Source: Candidatus Poribacteria bacterium (GTDB lineage: Bacteria; Poribacteria; WGA-4E; WGA-3G). From it: DNA of 64,000 nt. The translations under genes were made by a program, and so were the position numbers. Position 1 is the first letter of the stretch, and each line of letters opens with the position of its first letter. Shown piece by piece: positions 7,224 to 15,703 of this stretch. Below the pieces are notes generated by a model. That model was not told where the DNA came from. It saw nothing but the letters and a program-made list of their open reading frames with translations, and did no database searches. The stretch lies in contig JAPPIG010000025.1 in the NCBI GenBank assembly GCA_028820635.1, positions 1 to 64,000 on the forward strand, written 5' to 3'.

Positions 7224-8729
7224 ATGAGTCTATTGGGTATTGATGTCGGTACAACAGGATGCAAAGTCATCGCGTTTCGCGAGGATGGTGAAGTCCTTGC
7301 ACAAGCGTATGGTGAGTATCCGTTAATACACCCACAACCCGGCTGGTCAGAACTGGATTCAAATGTTGTCTGGGAGAATGTTTCCAATGGAATTCGCGAG
7401 GTAGCCGCACAAACAAAATCTGATCCGATTGAAGCAATCAGTGTCGCATCACAAGGTGAGGCTGTAACACCCGTTTCGGGTAACTACGATGCGCTTGCAA
7501 ATGCTATCACCACTTTTGATTCCCGCACCACAGGTATCTGTGAAGAAATCTTGCAAGATATAAGTCCTTTAGAGGTAATGCAAATTACAGGTATGCCCCC
7601 GAGTAATATTCACACACTTGCAAAACTGGTATGGATACAACGGAATCAACCAGAAATTTATAAAGAGGTATGGAAGTTCTTTGGGTTTGAAGATTTTGTC
7701 AATTTTAGACTTGGCGTGCAACCTGCAGTGGACTATTCCCTTGCTGCACGCACCATGTGCTTTGACATTATCAACAAATGCTGGTCCGAAAAAATGCTCG
7801 GTTTAGCAGATGTGGACGTATCCCTCTTGCCAGACACAGTGCCTTCAGGCACTATCATCGGTGAGATAGGTAAAAAGGTTGCTGGAGAACTCAATCTTCC
7901 CAGCGGAGTTGTGGTCGTTGCAGGTGGGCACGACCAACCGTGTGGTGCATTGGGGGCAGGTATCATTCGCGGCGGCGAACTCATGGATGCAACAGGGACT
8001 GTGGAATGTATTGCACCCGCCTTCAACGAACCCGTCATTAACCAACAGATGATAGACGGTAATTTTGCATGTTATCCGCACGTTGTTGATGGACTCTATG
8101 TTACATTAGGATTTGTTTCCAGCGGTGGCGTTGTGTTGAGATGGTTCCGCGATACCTTAGCACAAGCAGAGGTGGCACAAGCAGCCGCTGAGGAACGCGA
8201 TGTCTACGACATTCTATTGGAAGATATACCCGATTCCCCCGGAACAGCCATGCTGCTCCCACACTTTACCGGTTCTGGAACACCACATCTCGACTTGGAA
8301 TCTAAGGGTGCTATTGTCGGATTAACTCTTTCCACAACTAAGGGAGAACTTGTTAAAGCGATCCTTGAAGGGATTAGTTACGAAATAAAACAGAATCTCA
8401 CAATGTTGGAAGATGCAGGCGTAGAGATAAATGAGGTCCGCGCTATCGGTGGTGGTGCTAAATCAGAAAAATGGTTACAACTCAAAGCAGACATGTTTAA
8501 TAAAAAGGTCATAGCGCTTGACATTTCAGAAGGTGTTTGTCTCGGAACCGCTATCCTGTCTGGAACGGCAATAGGTAAGTATAGTTCTATTGAAGAAGCA
8601 GTTGATCTTTTAGTTAAACCGCAAAAGGTTTATTATCCCCGTGAGGAAATTGCCCAACAATACGATGAGAAGTTGAAAGTTTATGAGCAGATATATCCTG
8701 CCTTGCGTGACCTGAATGATCAATTGTAA
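7224..8729 (+). CDS. FGGY-family carbohydrate kinase (xylulokinase-like)
   Basis: 501 residues with the two-domain ASKHA/FGGY kinase architecture. The phosphate-1 loop is 'LLGIDVGTTGCKVIAF' at the N-terminus, the catalytic base is the Asp in 'VVAGGHDQPCGALGAG' (near residue 236), and the adenosine-binding glycine motif is 'RAIGGGAKSEKWLQLKADM' (near 410-430). Members phosphorylate xylulose, gluconate, glycerol, ribulose and similar polyols. The sequence is closest in feel to xylulokinases, but the substrate is not certain. A ROK kinase and a phosphosugar isomerase follow on the same strand, so it probably belongs to a sugar-catabolism group. Confidence 0.85.
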   Translation: MSLLGIDVGTTGCKVIAFREDGEVLAQAYGEYPLIHPQPGWSELDSNVVWENVSNGIREVAAQTKSDPIEAISVASQGEAVTPVSGNYDALANAITTFDSRTTGICEEILQDISPLEVMQITGMPPSNIHTLAKLVWIQRNQPEIYKEVWKFFGFEDFVNFRLGVQPAVDYSLAARTMCFDIINKCWSEKMLGLADVDVSLLPDTVPSGTIIGEIGKKVAGELNLPSGVVVVAGGHDQPCGALGAGIIRGGELMDATGTVECIAPAFNEPVINQQMIDGNFACYPHVVDGLYVTLGFVSSGGVVLRWFRDTLAQAEVAQAAAEERDVYDILLEDIPDSPGTAMLLPHFTGSGTPHLDLESKGAIVGLTLSTTKGELVKAILEGISYEIKQNLTMLEDAGVEINEVRAIGGGAKSEKWLQLKADMFNKKVIALDISEGVCLGTAILSGTAIGKYSSIEEAVDLLVKPQKVYYPREEIAQQYDEKLKVYEQIYPALRDLNDQL

Positions 8730-8756
8730 TTGTTTACAATTGCTTATTTATAATTA

Positions 8757-8782
8757 TTGTGGGAGGGCTTTGTAAGCCCGAT
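8757..8782 (+). repeat. Dispersed GGAGGG...TTTGTAA.CCCGAT repeat, copy 3
   Basis: TTGTGGGAGGGCTTTGTAAG followed by CCCGAT is the same core as the copy at 818. It lies between the FGGY and ROK kinase genes, only 11 bp before the ROK start codon, so it would be in the 5' leader of that gene if the genes are co-transcribed. Confidence 0.6.
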
Positions 8783-8793
8783 ATAATACGACA

Positions 8794-9747
8794 ATGAAAA
8801 AACACGTCGTAGGAATAGACATCGGCGGCACGAAACTCGCAACCGTTGTGGCAGATGATTCAGGGAAGATTCTTAGCAAAGTTCGCAGACCAACACACGC
8901 GGATAAAGGGCCAGAATTTGCTATCCAACTTCTATTTGAAATGGTCTATGAAACTATCGCGCAAGCAGGCCTGGAACAGGAAGTAATTTCAGCAATAGGT
9001 GTGAGTTGTGGTGGTCCCTTGGATACAAAAACCGGTGTTGTCTATTCCCCACCGAATTTGCCCGGATGGGACGCATTTCCACTCAAAACGCAGCTTGAAT
9101 CCGAGTTTAAGATACCTACCATAATCGAAAACGACGCGAACGCCTCAGCACTTGCTGAATATCGGTTTGGTGGTGGCAGAGGTTACGATGCAGTCCTCTA
9201 CATGACAATGAGTACTGGTATTGGTGGTGGGATTGTGATTGATGGACGGATATATCACGGTGCTAATGACAGTGCAGGTGAGGTCGGTCATCAGATTCTT
9301 TTACCTGATGGTCCGTTATGTGGATGTGGTAAGCGCGGATGCTTGGAGGCGCTCTGCTCAGGTCCTGCTATCGCCCGTCGTGCTAAGGAAGCGGTTCAGA
9401 AGGAATCAAACACCGCAATCCTAACAATTGCTGACGGACATATAGAAACCATAAAATCAGAACATGTGCTTGCTGCAGCGCGTCAAGGTGACACATTAGC
9501 TCTTAAATTAGTTGCCGAAACCGCATATTACATGGGATGGGGCATCGCAAATTTGCTTAACATTTTAAACCCAGACATTGTTCTGTTGGGAACGATTGCA
9601 ATTGCAGCTGGAGACCTTCTGCTTGAACCGATTCGTAAAACTGTAACAGACCTTGCAATGGCGCGTCCTGCTGAAGCTGTCCAGATAATGCCAGCACAGT
9701 TGGGTGAATCATTAGGTGATCTTGCTGCCATCGCATTGGTAGTTTAA
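8794..9747 (+). CDS. ROK family sugar kinase
   Basis: 317 residues. The N-terminal ATP-binding motif is 'VVGIDIGGTKLATVVADDSG'. The active-site segment is 'IENDANASALAEYRFGGGRG', with the catalytic Asp in ENDAN, followed by 'STGIGGGIVIDG' and the zinc-binding signature 'CGCGKRGCLEALCSG' (CxCGxxGCxE), all complete. The family phosphorylates glucose, N-acetylglucosamine, N-acetylmannosamine or allose, or acts as repressors when an HTH is present. Here there is no HTH, so it is an enzyme. The next gene encodes a SIS isomerase 29 bp away, compatible with amino-sugar or heptose metabolism. Confidence 0.88.
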   Translation: MKKHVVGIDIGGTKLATVVADDSGKILSKVRRPTHADKGPEFAIQLLFEMVYETIAQAGLEQEVISAIGVSCGGPLDTKTGVVYSPPNLPGWDAFPLKTQLESEFKIPTIIENDANASALAEYRFGGGRGYDAVLYMTMSTGIGGGIVIDGRIYHGANDSAGEVGHQILLPDGPLCGCGKRGCLEALCSGPAIARRAKEAVQKESNTAILTIADGHIETIKSEHVLAAARQGDTLALKLVAETAYYMGWGIANLLNILNPDIVLLGTIAIAAGDLLLEPIRKTVTDLAMARPAEAVQIMPAQLGESLGDLAAIALVV

Positions 9748-9776
9748 TACATCGCTTACAGTTGGAGAAAAACCTG

Positions 9777-10340
9777 ATGGAAAGAATTCAAAAATATATA
9801 ACGCATTTACAAGGCGTGCTGGAACGGTTGAAACTGGAAGATGTGCGCCAATCTATAGATGTAATCATGGATGCATATCATGCAAACAAACAGATCTTCG
9901 TTATCGGCAACGGTGGTAGCGCATCAACAGCATCGCACCTTGCATGTGATTTAGGCAAAGGTACAAGTATTGCAGGTAAACCACGATTCAGAGTAATCAG
10001 TTTAACAGATAACATCGCAACGATGACAGCGTGGTCAAATGATGCTGTTTACGAAGATGTTTTTGTCGAACAACTCAAAAATCTTGTAAATTCAGGTGAT
10101 GTTGTGATAGGCATCAGTGCAAGTGGCAATTCGGAGAACGTTATCCGTGCGATGCTGCACGCTATAGATGTAGGTTGCCAAACCATCGGATGGAGCGGAT
10201 TTGGTGGTGGGAAATTAGCTACAATTTGTGATGTAAACGTTGTTGTTGATAGTGACCAATACGGTCCTGTTGAAGATGTTCACCTCATTTTAAACCATGT
10301 TCTTCATGCTTGGATAAAGGAGGAGTTTACATCTTCATAA
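9777..10340 (+). CDS. SIS-domain phosphosugar isomerase (GmhA-like)
   Basis: 187 residues from ATG 9777, which follows TTGGAGAAAAACC; an in-frame TTG at 9762 is less likely because it precedes that ribosome-binding site. Single SIS domain with 'IFVIGNGGSASTASHLACDL' (phosphosugar-binding Ser loop) and 'VVIGISASGNSENVIRAM', the pattern of sedoheptulose-7-phosphate isomerase GmhA and DiaA. 'DVHLILNHVLHAWIKEE' near the end matches the GmhA C-terminal helix. It would convert sedoheptulose-7-P to heptose-7-P for ADP-heptose synthesis, or act on another phosphosugar. It is the last gene of the kinase group, and a new promoter follows. Confidence 0.82.
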   Translation: MERIQKYITHLQGVLERLKLEDVRQSIDVIMDAYHANKQIFVIGNGGSASTASHLACDLGKGTSIAGKPRFRVISLTDNIATMTAWSNDAVYEDVFVEQLKNLVNSGDVVIGISASGNSENVIRAMLHAIDVGCQTIGWSGFGGGKLATICDVNVVVDSDQYGPVEDVHLILNHVLHAWIKEEFTSS

Positions 10341-10350
10341 AACACATTTC

Positions 10351-10380
10351 TTGACACATCAACCTCGTTTAAGGTATACT
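10351..10380 (+). promoter_or_regulatory. Sigma-70 promoter of the nfeD-flotillin operon
   Basis: A consensus TTGACA (10351-10356) is separated by 18 bp from TATACT (10375-10380). It lies 80 bp before the ATG of the first NfeD gene, immediately after the SIS gene, and marks the start of the membrane-remodelling operon. Confidence 0.7.
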
Positions 10381-10459
10381 ACTAATAGCAGAAGTTCTCT
10401 ATACACTAATCAGAAAAAGATATTGAGGTGCATTTTAGCTAATCAGGAGTGATAGGAAG

Positions 10460-12001
10460 ATGAAAAACCAAAAAAATCTGCTATGTTGCGCGCTCCTCTT
10501 AATCGGCTGCCTCTTCATGAGAAGTGGACTGTCTGCTGAGGAAAACGCATTAGTTTATGTTATAGACATCCGCTCCGAAATCGGTGGTGGGGTCAGCACT
10601 TACATCAAAAAAGGGATTCAAAAGGCAGAGCAGGCGAATGCAGATGCTATAATTTTTGATGTGGATACCCCAGGCGGAAAAGTTGATTCTGCTGTCCGAA
10701 TTATCAGGTCAATTCAAGAAACCCAGATTCCTACTATCGCTTTTGTTAACCGACAAGCTATTTCCGCAGGGGCTATGATATCTGCTTCATGTGATCAAAT
10801 TGTTATGACATCCGGGGCAACTATTGGAGATTCAGCCCCTGTAGACGCGCAAGGAAATGAGGCAGGCGAGAAAATAGTTTCATATATACGAGGTATTATT
10901 CGTTCCACAGCAGAACGACAAGATAGAAATCCTGATATCGCTGAGGCGATGGTGGATAAAAGAGTTTTTCTTGTGCGCTTAGAAAATGGAAATATAATTA
11001 AATTACGACCAGAAGAGTACCTAAATGAACAAGAGGTAGGCACACAGATGGAGATTCTTTGCGGAGAAGGTGAACTACTTAACTTAACCACTCGCCAAGC
11101 TCTTGAATACGGTTTCGTAGATGCACAGGCAGAAAACTTAAATGAATTGCTTGCGCAATATCAGATCGTTGAAATTGATGAAGGTTATAGAGCAGATAAA
11201 AGTGATGTCATCATAATGCCACTCACTGAAAAAGGTATCGGACGTAAACAGGAAAAACTTGGTGTTAATCAAGTTTCTCCTATAAAATCGTTGGAAAAAG
11301 CGCAAATTACCAAATTTGTAGTAACACTTGCAGATCGCACAGTCTTTTTTATTACAAGTCCTTATATTAGTGCGCTTCTACTCTCGTTAGGAGGTCTTGG
11401 TCTGCTGGTTGAGATACGGACTCCAGGTTTTGGCATTCCTGGGTTTCTCGGTTTGCTTTTCATTGGACTCTTCTTCGGTGGACACATGCTAAACGAAGTT
11501 CCAAATGCGTATATTGTCGCATTAATATTTGTAGTTGGGTTGGCATTAATTGTATTAGAGGTTTTTGTAATCCCAGGTTTTGGGGTCGCTGGGATTCTTG
11601 GACTAATTTTGATGTTGGCAAGTGTTTTTTATACATTTTTTCAAAGTACCGATAATGTCAGTACTGCGCTGTTATGGCTTTCTATTTCAATAATTTTAAC
11701 CTCTGTGTTGGCAATTCTTGCTACAGTGTTTCTACCTAAATCGGCTCCGTTTCAACACTTTGCTTTATCCACTGTAATGAGTACTGAGGAAGGTTATCAC
11801 TCTGCTGGCAGCCTTGATTTTCAGAGTTATCTCGGCAAAACTGGGGTTGCTCTAACACCATTACGCCCCGCGGGAACTGTCAAAATCGATAACAAGCGAT
11901 TGGATGTTGTTACAGTTGGCGACTTCATCGCCCAAAACACACCCGTTAAAGTATTAGAAGTTGAAGGTTCGAAAATTTCAGTTGAAGCTCTTGAGGAGTG
12001 A
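10460..12001 (+). CDS. NfeD-family membrane serine protease (long form)
   Basis: 513 residues. A signal peptide/anchor at 5-25 is followed by a ClpP-class domain (about 30-240): 'IIFDVDTPGGKVDSAVRII', then the likely nucleophile Ser102 in 'RQAISAGAMISAS', then 'TIGDSAPV'; the general-base Lys is tentatively Lys138 in 'GEKIVSYIR'. Several transmembrane helices occupy about 295-415, and a C-terminal OB-fold NfeD domain ends 'GKTGVALTPLRPAGTVKIDN'. Known NfeD proteases cleave stomatin/flotillin partners in the membrane, and here flotillin genes follow in the same operon. Fully consistent with the yqeZ-yqfA type pairing. Confidence 0.88.
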   Translation: MKNQKNLLCCALLLIGCLFMRSGLSAEENALVYVIDIRSEIGGGVSTYIKKGIQKAEQANADAIIFDVDTPGGKVDSAVRIIRSIQETQIPTIAFVNRQAISAGAMISASCDQIVMTSGATIGDSAPVDAQGNEAGEKIVSYIRGIIRSTAERQDRNPDIAEAMVDKRVFLVRLENGNIIKLRPEEYLNEQEVGTQMEILCGEGELLNLTTRQALEYGFVDAQAENLNELLAQYQIVEIDEGYRADKSDVIIMPLTEKGIGRKQEKLGVNQVSPIKSLEKAQITKFVVTLADRTVFFITSPYISALLLSLGGLGLLVEIRTPGFGIPGFLGLLFIGLFFGGHMLNEVPNAYIVALIFVVGLALIVLEVFVIPGFGVAGILGLILMLASVFYTFFQSTDNVSTALLWLSISIILTSVLAILATVFLPKSAPFQHFALSTVMSTEEGYHSAGSLDFQSYLGKTGVALTPLRPAGTVKIDNKRLDVVTVGDFIAQNTPVKVLEVEGSKISVEALEE

Positions 12002-12034
12002 CGTTTTAAGTGTAAAAGTGTGGAGGAAATTTTA

Positions 12035-12517
12035 ATGTTATGGGTTCCAACTATTCTCATTGCGCTCGGGATACTATTAATATTTGTTGAGATTTTGATT
12101 CTTCCTGGATTTGGTGCAGCCGGTGTGCCGGGGATCATTCTATTCGGTGTCGGAATCGGTCTTATATGGGCAAAATCAGGCATGACGACTGCTCTGATCT
12201 ATGCAAGTGTTGCTTTAATTTTTGTTATTCCCATAGCCGTTATTGGTTTGTCACTCATCCGTGAATCGCCTCTTGGTAAAACCTTTATCCTGAATACCGC
12301 TCAAAAAAGTGAGGAAGGTTTTCATGCAGCCCCTCAAGAATTAACTGAACTTGTAGGAAAATCTGGAAAGGCAGTAAGTCCTCTCCGTCCTGCGGGTGTT
12401 GGCCTCATCAACGGTCAACGTGTTGATATTGTTACGCAAGGTGAATTTGTTGAACCAGAGGCAGAAATTGAAGTAATTCAGGTTGAAGGAAGTCGTGTTA
12501 TCGTTCGTAGTTTATAA
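12035..12517 (+). CDS. NfeD-family protein (short form)
   Basis: 160 residues from ATG 12035, behind GGAGGAAATTTTA; an in-frame GTG at 12020 would place that ribosome-binding site inside the gene. Two or three transmembrane helices (about 5-25, 28-50, 55-80) are followed by an OB-fold domain ending 'GKSGKAVSPLRPAGVGLINGQ' in the same pattern as the long NfeD gene before it. It has no protease domain. Short NfeD proteins interact with flotillins and are thought to support raft-like membrane domains. Positioned between long NfeD and two FloA-like genes. Confidence 0.87.
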   Translation: MLWVPTILIALGILLIFVEILILPGFGAAGVPGIILFGVGIGLIWAKSGMTTALIYASVALIFVIPIAVIGLSLIRESPLGKTFILNTAQKSEEGFHAAPQELTELVGKSGKAVSPLRPAGVGLINGQRVDIVTQGEFVEPEAEIEVIQVEGSRVIVRSL

Positions 12518-12586
12518 TAATTAATTTGACGAGGTTATAAATAAATTTTAATTTAATGAACCTTAGATTAAAAAAGGAGATTGGAT

Positions 12587-13504
12587 ATGGGAGAATTGGC
12601 ATGGGTTCCGGTAGTCGCAGTTGTTGTCCTTATAGTTATCTTTATGTTCTTTTGGTTCGTCCCAGTTGGGTTGTGGATTGCCGCTGTTGCAGCTGGAGCC
12701 CCACTTCGTATTTCTGAGTTAATCGGAATGCGACTGAGACGAGTCAATCCGAATGTCATTGTGAGGGCACTTATCAGTAGCCACAAAGCTGGACTGACTG
12801 TGGCAACGCCCGATTTAGAGGCACACTATCTTGCAGGGGGAAACGTCCTCAACGTTGTGAGCGCGCTTATAGCCGCCGATAAGGCAAGAAACATTAACCT
12901 TGATTTCACACAAGCTGCTGCAATTGATTTAGCAGGCAGAGATGTATTTGAGGCGGTTCAAATCAGTGTTAACCCGCGTGTCATTACCACACCGAGGATA
13001 AGTGCACTTGCACTTGATGGTGTTGAACTGATTGCTACCGTTAGAATCACCGTTCGAACTTTTATCAATCGGCTTGTCGGTGGTGCTGGTGAAGAGACCA
13101 TCATCGCACGCGTTGGTGAAGGGATTATCAGTGCGATCGGTGCATCTGAAACTTACGAGGATGTTCTGGAAAATCCGGATATCATCTCCAAAACTGTGCT
13201 TGGTAGAGGTCTTGATGCGGGAACTGCTTTTGAAATCTTATCTATTGATATTGCTGATGTGAACGTTGGTAAAAATATAGGTGCTGAACTTCAAGCAGAG
13301 CAAGCGGAAGCAGACCTTGTTGTCGCGCAGGCGAAGGCGGAAGAACGCCGCGCACTCGCTGTTGCAAGGAAGCAGGAGATGACCGCAAACGTGCAGGAAA
13401 AGCGCGCCACAGTTGTTGAAGCAGAGGCTACCGTGCCTCGCGCACTCGCGGGGGCATTTCGTGAAGGAAACTTAGATATTACACCTCAGAGAGAAGGAGT
13501 ATAA
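12587..13504 (+). CDS. floA: Flotillin-like protein FloA, copy 1
   Basis: 305 residues from ATG 12587, 7 nt after AAAGGAGA. An N-terminal hydrophobic segment (about 7-35, '[20 protein letters not shown]') precedes the SPFH/band 7 domain: '[20 protein letters not shown]', '[20 protein letters not shown]', '[18 protein letters not shown]' and '[20 protein letters not shown]'. All are hallmarks of the FloA/YqfA family. An Ala/Glu-rich coiled coil (about 235-295) follows. Flotillins scaffold functional membrane microdomains. This copy is shorter at the C-terminus than typical FloA and than copy 2, which begins two bases after its stop. Confidence 0.9.
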   Translation: MGELAWVPVVAVVVLIVIFMFFWFVPVGLWIAAVAAGAPLRISELIGMRLRRVNPNVIVRALISSHKAGLTVATPDLEAHYLAGGNVLNVVSALIAADKARNINLDFTQAAAIDLAGRDVFEAVQISVNPRVITTPRISALALDGVELIATVRITVRTFINRLVGGAGEETIIARVGEGIISAIGASETYEDVLENPDIISKTVLGRGLDAGTAFEILSIDIADVNVGKNIGAELQAEQAEADLVVAQAKAEERRALAVARKQEMTANVQEKRATVVEAEATVPRALAGAFREGNLDITPQREGV

Positions 13505-13506
13505 AG

Positions 13507-14532
13507 ATGCCATTAGTTGCAATTGTAGCTGTCAGTATTCTACTATTTATAATCGTGATAGCATGGTTGGTGCCACTTGGTTTATGGATTACCGCGATTG
13601 CTGCAGGCGTGAAAGTCGGAATATTCGATCTTGTTGCGATGCGTTTACGTCGTGTCCCACCCAATCAAATTGTTGAACCTCAGATCAATGCAACAAAGGC
13701 AGGATTAAGCTTATCACTTGATGATCTTGAGGCGCATTTCTTGGCAGGTGGTCGTGTCGCGAGTGTGGTTGCCGCACTCATCGCCGCAGATAAAGCGAAC
13801 ATTGACCTCGATTTCGCACAAGCTGCCGCTATTGATTTAGCAGGTAGGGATGTCTTACAGGCTGTACAAGTCAGTGTTACCCCAGAAATCATTGATATTC
13901 CAAGCCAAGAGGATCCAAGTAACGGCATTACTGCTGTTGCACGTGATGGTATCCAACTCATCGTGAAGGCACGCGTCACTGTCAGAGCAAACATTGATCG
14001 CCTCGTCGGTGGTGCTACCGAAGATACCATTCGGGCAAGGGTTGGCGAAGGTATCATCACAACGATTGGATCATCTGCCAACCATAAACAAGTTTTGGAA
14101 AATCCCGTGCGTATATCTGAAACAGTGCTTGAAAAAGGTCTTGAGGCTGGAACTGCTTTTGAAATCTTGTCTATTGATATCGCTGATATTAACGTTGGTG
14201 AGAACGTAGGTGCAAAATTGCAGACCGATCAAGCTGAAGCTGAGTTAAAGATAGCCCGCGCAAAAGCTGAAGAACGTCGCGCAAAAGCGGAAGCCGAAGA
14301 GGAAGAAAACAAGGCACTTGTTGAAGAAATGACAGTCAAATTGATTGAGGCGGAAGCAGAAATTCCACTTTCCATCTCAGATGCATTTAATTCAACAAGA
14401 ATGAGTGTTATGGATTATTATACACTTCGCAACATCCTCGCAGATACTGAAATGCGCCAATCAATCGCTTCTCCGGGTGGTCCTGAAGATGGAGATACAA
14501 CCCGATCTGCGCATTCTTTGGGTCTATCTTAA
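13507..14532 (+). CDS. floA: Flotillin-like protein FloA, copy 2
   Basis: 341 residues, ATG preceded by GAAGGAGTATAAAG. Same layout as copy 1: N-terminal membrane hairpin (about 4-30), SPFH domain with '[20 protein letters not shown]' and '[18 protein letters not shown]', then a Glu/Ala coiled coil (about 235-285). It has an additional C-terminal stretch, '[18 protein letters not shown]', the typical FloA ending that copy 1 lacks. A short insert ([10 protein letters not shown]) occurs in the middle. The two copies are clearly paralogous and adjacent, and probably hetero-oligomerise. Confidence 0.9.
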   Translation: MPLVAIVAVSILLFIIVIAWLVPLGLWITAIAAGVKVGIFDLVAMRLRRVPPNQIVEPQINATKAGLSLSLDDLEAHFLAGGRVASVVAALIAADKANIDLDFAQAAAIDLAGRDVLQAVQVSVTPEIIDIPSQEDPSNGITAVARDGIQLIVKARVTVRANIDRLVGGATEDTIRARVGEGIITTIGSSANHKQVLENPVRISETVLEKGLEAGTAFEILSIDIADINVGENVGAKLQTDQAEAELKIARAKAEERRAKAEAEEEENKALVEEMTVKLIEAEAEIPLSISDAFNSTRMSVMDYYTLRNILADTEMRQSIASPGGPEDGDTTRSAHSLGLS

Positions 14533-14551
14533 ATGATTAAAGGAGTAATGG

Positions 14552-15028
14552 ATGCCATTTGATCTTGAAGCGTTAATACCCTTAATCGTCTTTCTACTTA
14601 TAATGATTTTCGGCGGAATGCGCCGCCGAAAAACCCCTCAACAACCTGCTGAAAATAACCAAAGTCAAGCTGAAAACATGAGTGAGGCTCAGACAGCCCA
14701 AGAAAGTGAAGTTGTTTTTCCACCTTTCATGGAAAATTTTGAGGGGTTTCCCACTGATGAAGCAGAGTTGGCACAAGAAACTGTGGAAAGCGGCGAAGCA
14801 GATATGCCAATGGTTACAGAGCAATCTGAACCAAAACCCGTTCAAGAGCCAGTGCCTGAAAGCACACCTGTTGAACCACCACCAATTCCAGTGGATTCTC
14901 CTACACCGCTTCCTACAAAACCAGTGCCTGTAACTTCACTGATTGATCCGTCTCCAGAAACGTTTCGTCAAGGTATTATTCTTGCTGAAATCCTTGGAAA
15001 ACCCAAAACACTGCGAAATAGGAGATGA
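14552..15028 (+). CDS. Anchored Pro/Glu-rich protein with conserved C-terminal motif, copy 1
   Basis: 158 residues with a good ribosome-binding site (AAAGGAGTAATGG). An N-terminal hydrophobic helix (about 8-22, 'IPLIVFLLIMIFGGM') is followed by basic residues, then a long low-complexity acidic and Pro-rich region (about 30-125), then a compact C-terminal motif 'SLIDPSPETFRQGIILAEIL' plus GKPK.LR. The last motif is nearly repeated in the next gene. No family is recognised, but a membrane-tethered linker carrying a short docking motif would fit an adaptor of the flotillin/NfeD system encoded just upstream (20 bp after the flotillin stop). Confidence 0.65.
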   Translation: MPFDLEALIPLIVFLLIMIFGGMRRRKTPQQPAENNQSQAENMSEAQTAQESEVVFPPFMENFEGFPTDEAELAQETVESGEADMPMVTEQSEPKPVQEPVPESTPVEPPPIPVDSPTPLPTKPVPVTSLIDPSPETFRQGIILAEILGKPKTLRNRR

Positions 15029-15134
15029 TAAAATACTTCCATTTTAACGGTGCCTTGATGGAGAATTGATTTCTCGTTGTAACCAGAGTCGTAAAACACT
15101 TCTTAGATACTCATAATTTACAGGGAACTGCTTC

Positions 15135-15602
15135 ATGGATTATTTTGTATGGTCAAGGATTATAGGACCGCTGGCAATTGTGATTTTCGTAATTTATGTG
15201 ATCATTTCAAGCAATAGAGCTGTGAAGGAGTTAGCCCAGAGAAAATCAGAATCAGAAAATCGGGATGATGCATCAATCAAAAGTGAAAGTGCTATTCCAC
15301 CGATTGCTGAGAATTATAAAGAATCGCCCTCTGAAGCAGAAGCAACGCAGGAAACTGTGGGGAGTACTGAGGCAGATATACCAATTGTTGCAGGTCAATC
15401 TGAAGAAGTAAAGGCTCAGGAGATAGTACCCGATAGAAAAACAATAGAACCGCCATCTATTCCAGTGGATTCTCGGATGGCGCTGCCGACGAAACCATTA
15501 CCTGCCACCTCTCTGCTTGATTTATCTCCTGATACGTTTCGGCGAGGTGTTATTCTTGCTGAAATCCTCGGTAGACCTAAAGGGCTGCGACGCAAGTTAT
15601 AA
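15135..15602 (+). CDS. Anchored Pro/Glu-rich protein with conserved C-terminal motif, copy 2
   Basis: 155 residues, paralogous in layout to the preceding gene: an N-terminal helix (about 7-27, 'IIGPLAIVIFVIYVIISSN'), an acidic low-complexity middle and the C-terminal motif 'SLLDLSPDTFRRGVILAEIL' plus GRPK.LR. The middle also keeps 'SIPVDSRMALPTKPLPATS' against 'PIPVDSPTPLPTKPVPVTS' in copy 1. The retention of the two ends and a few middle blocks, with drift elsewhere, points to the C-terminal motif as the functional part. It is the last gene of the operon; a strong terminator starts 18 bp after its stop. Confidence 0.65.
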   Translation: MDYFVWSRIIGPLAIVIFVIYVIISSNRAVKELAQRKSESENRDDASIKSESAIPPIAENYKESPSEAEATQETVGSTEADIPIVAGQSEEVKAQEIVPDRKTIEPPSIPVDSRMALPTKPLPATSLLDLSPDTFRRGVILAEILGRPKGLRRKL

Positions 15603-15619
15603 TAGCCTCACTTTTCTTA

Positions 15620-15661
15620 TGTCTGTAGCCTCAAAGTTGGTTTGAGGCTACAGACATTTTT
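15620..15661 (+). terminator. Strong intrinsic terminator of the nfeD-flotillin operon
   Basis: A perfect 16-bp stem (15620-15635 with 15641-15656, arm TGTCTGTAGCCTCAAA) with a 5-nt loop GTTGG is followed by TTTTT. It lies immediately after the second anchored protein gene. Confidence 0.9.
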
Positions 15662-15703
15662 AGTACCTCGGAAACTATAATTTAAAAAACGTGGGTTTAG
15701 AAA

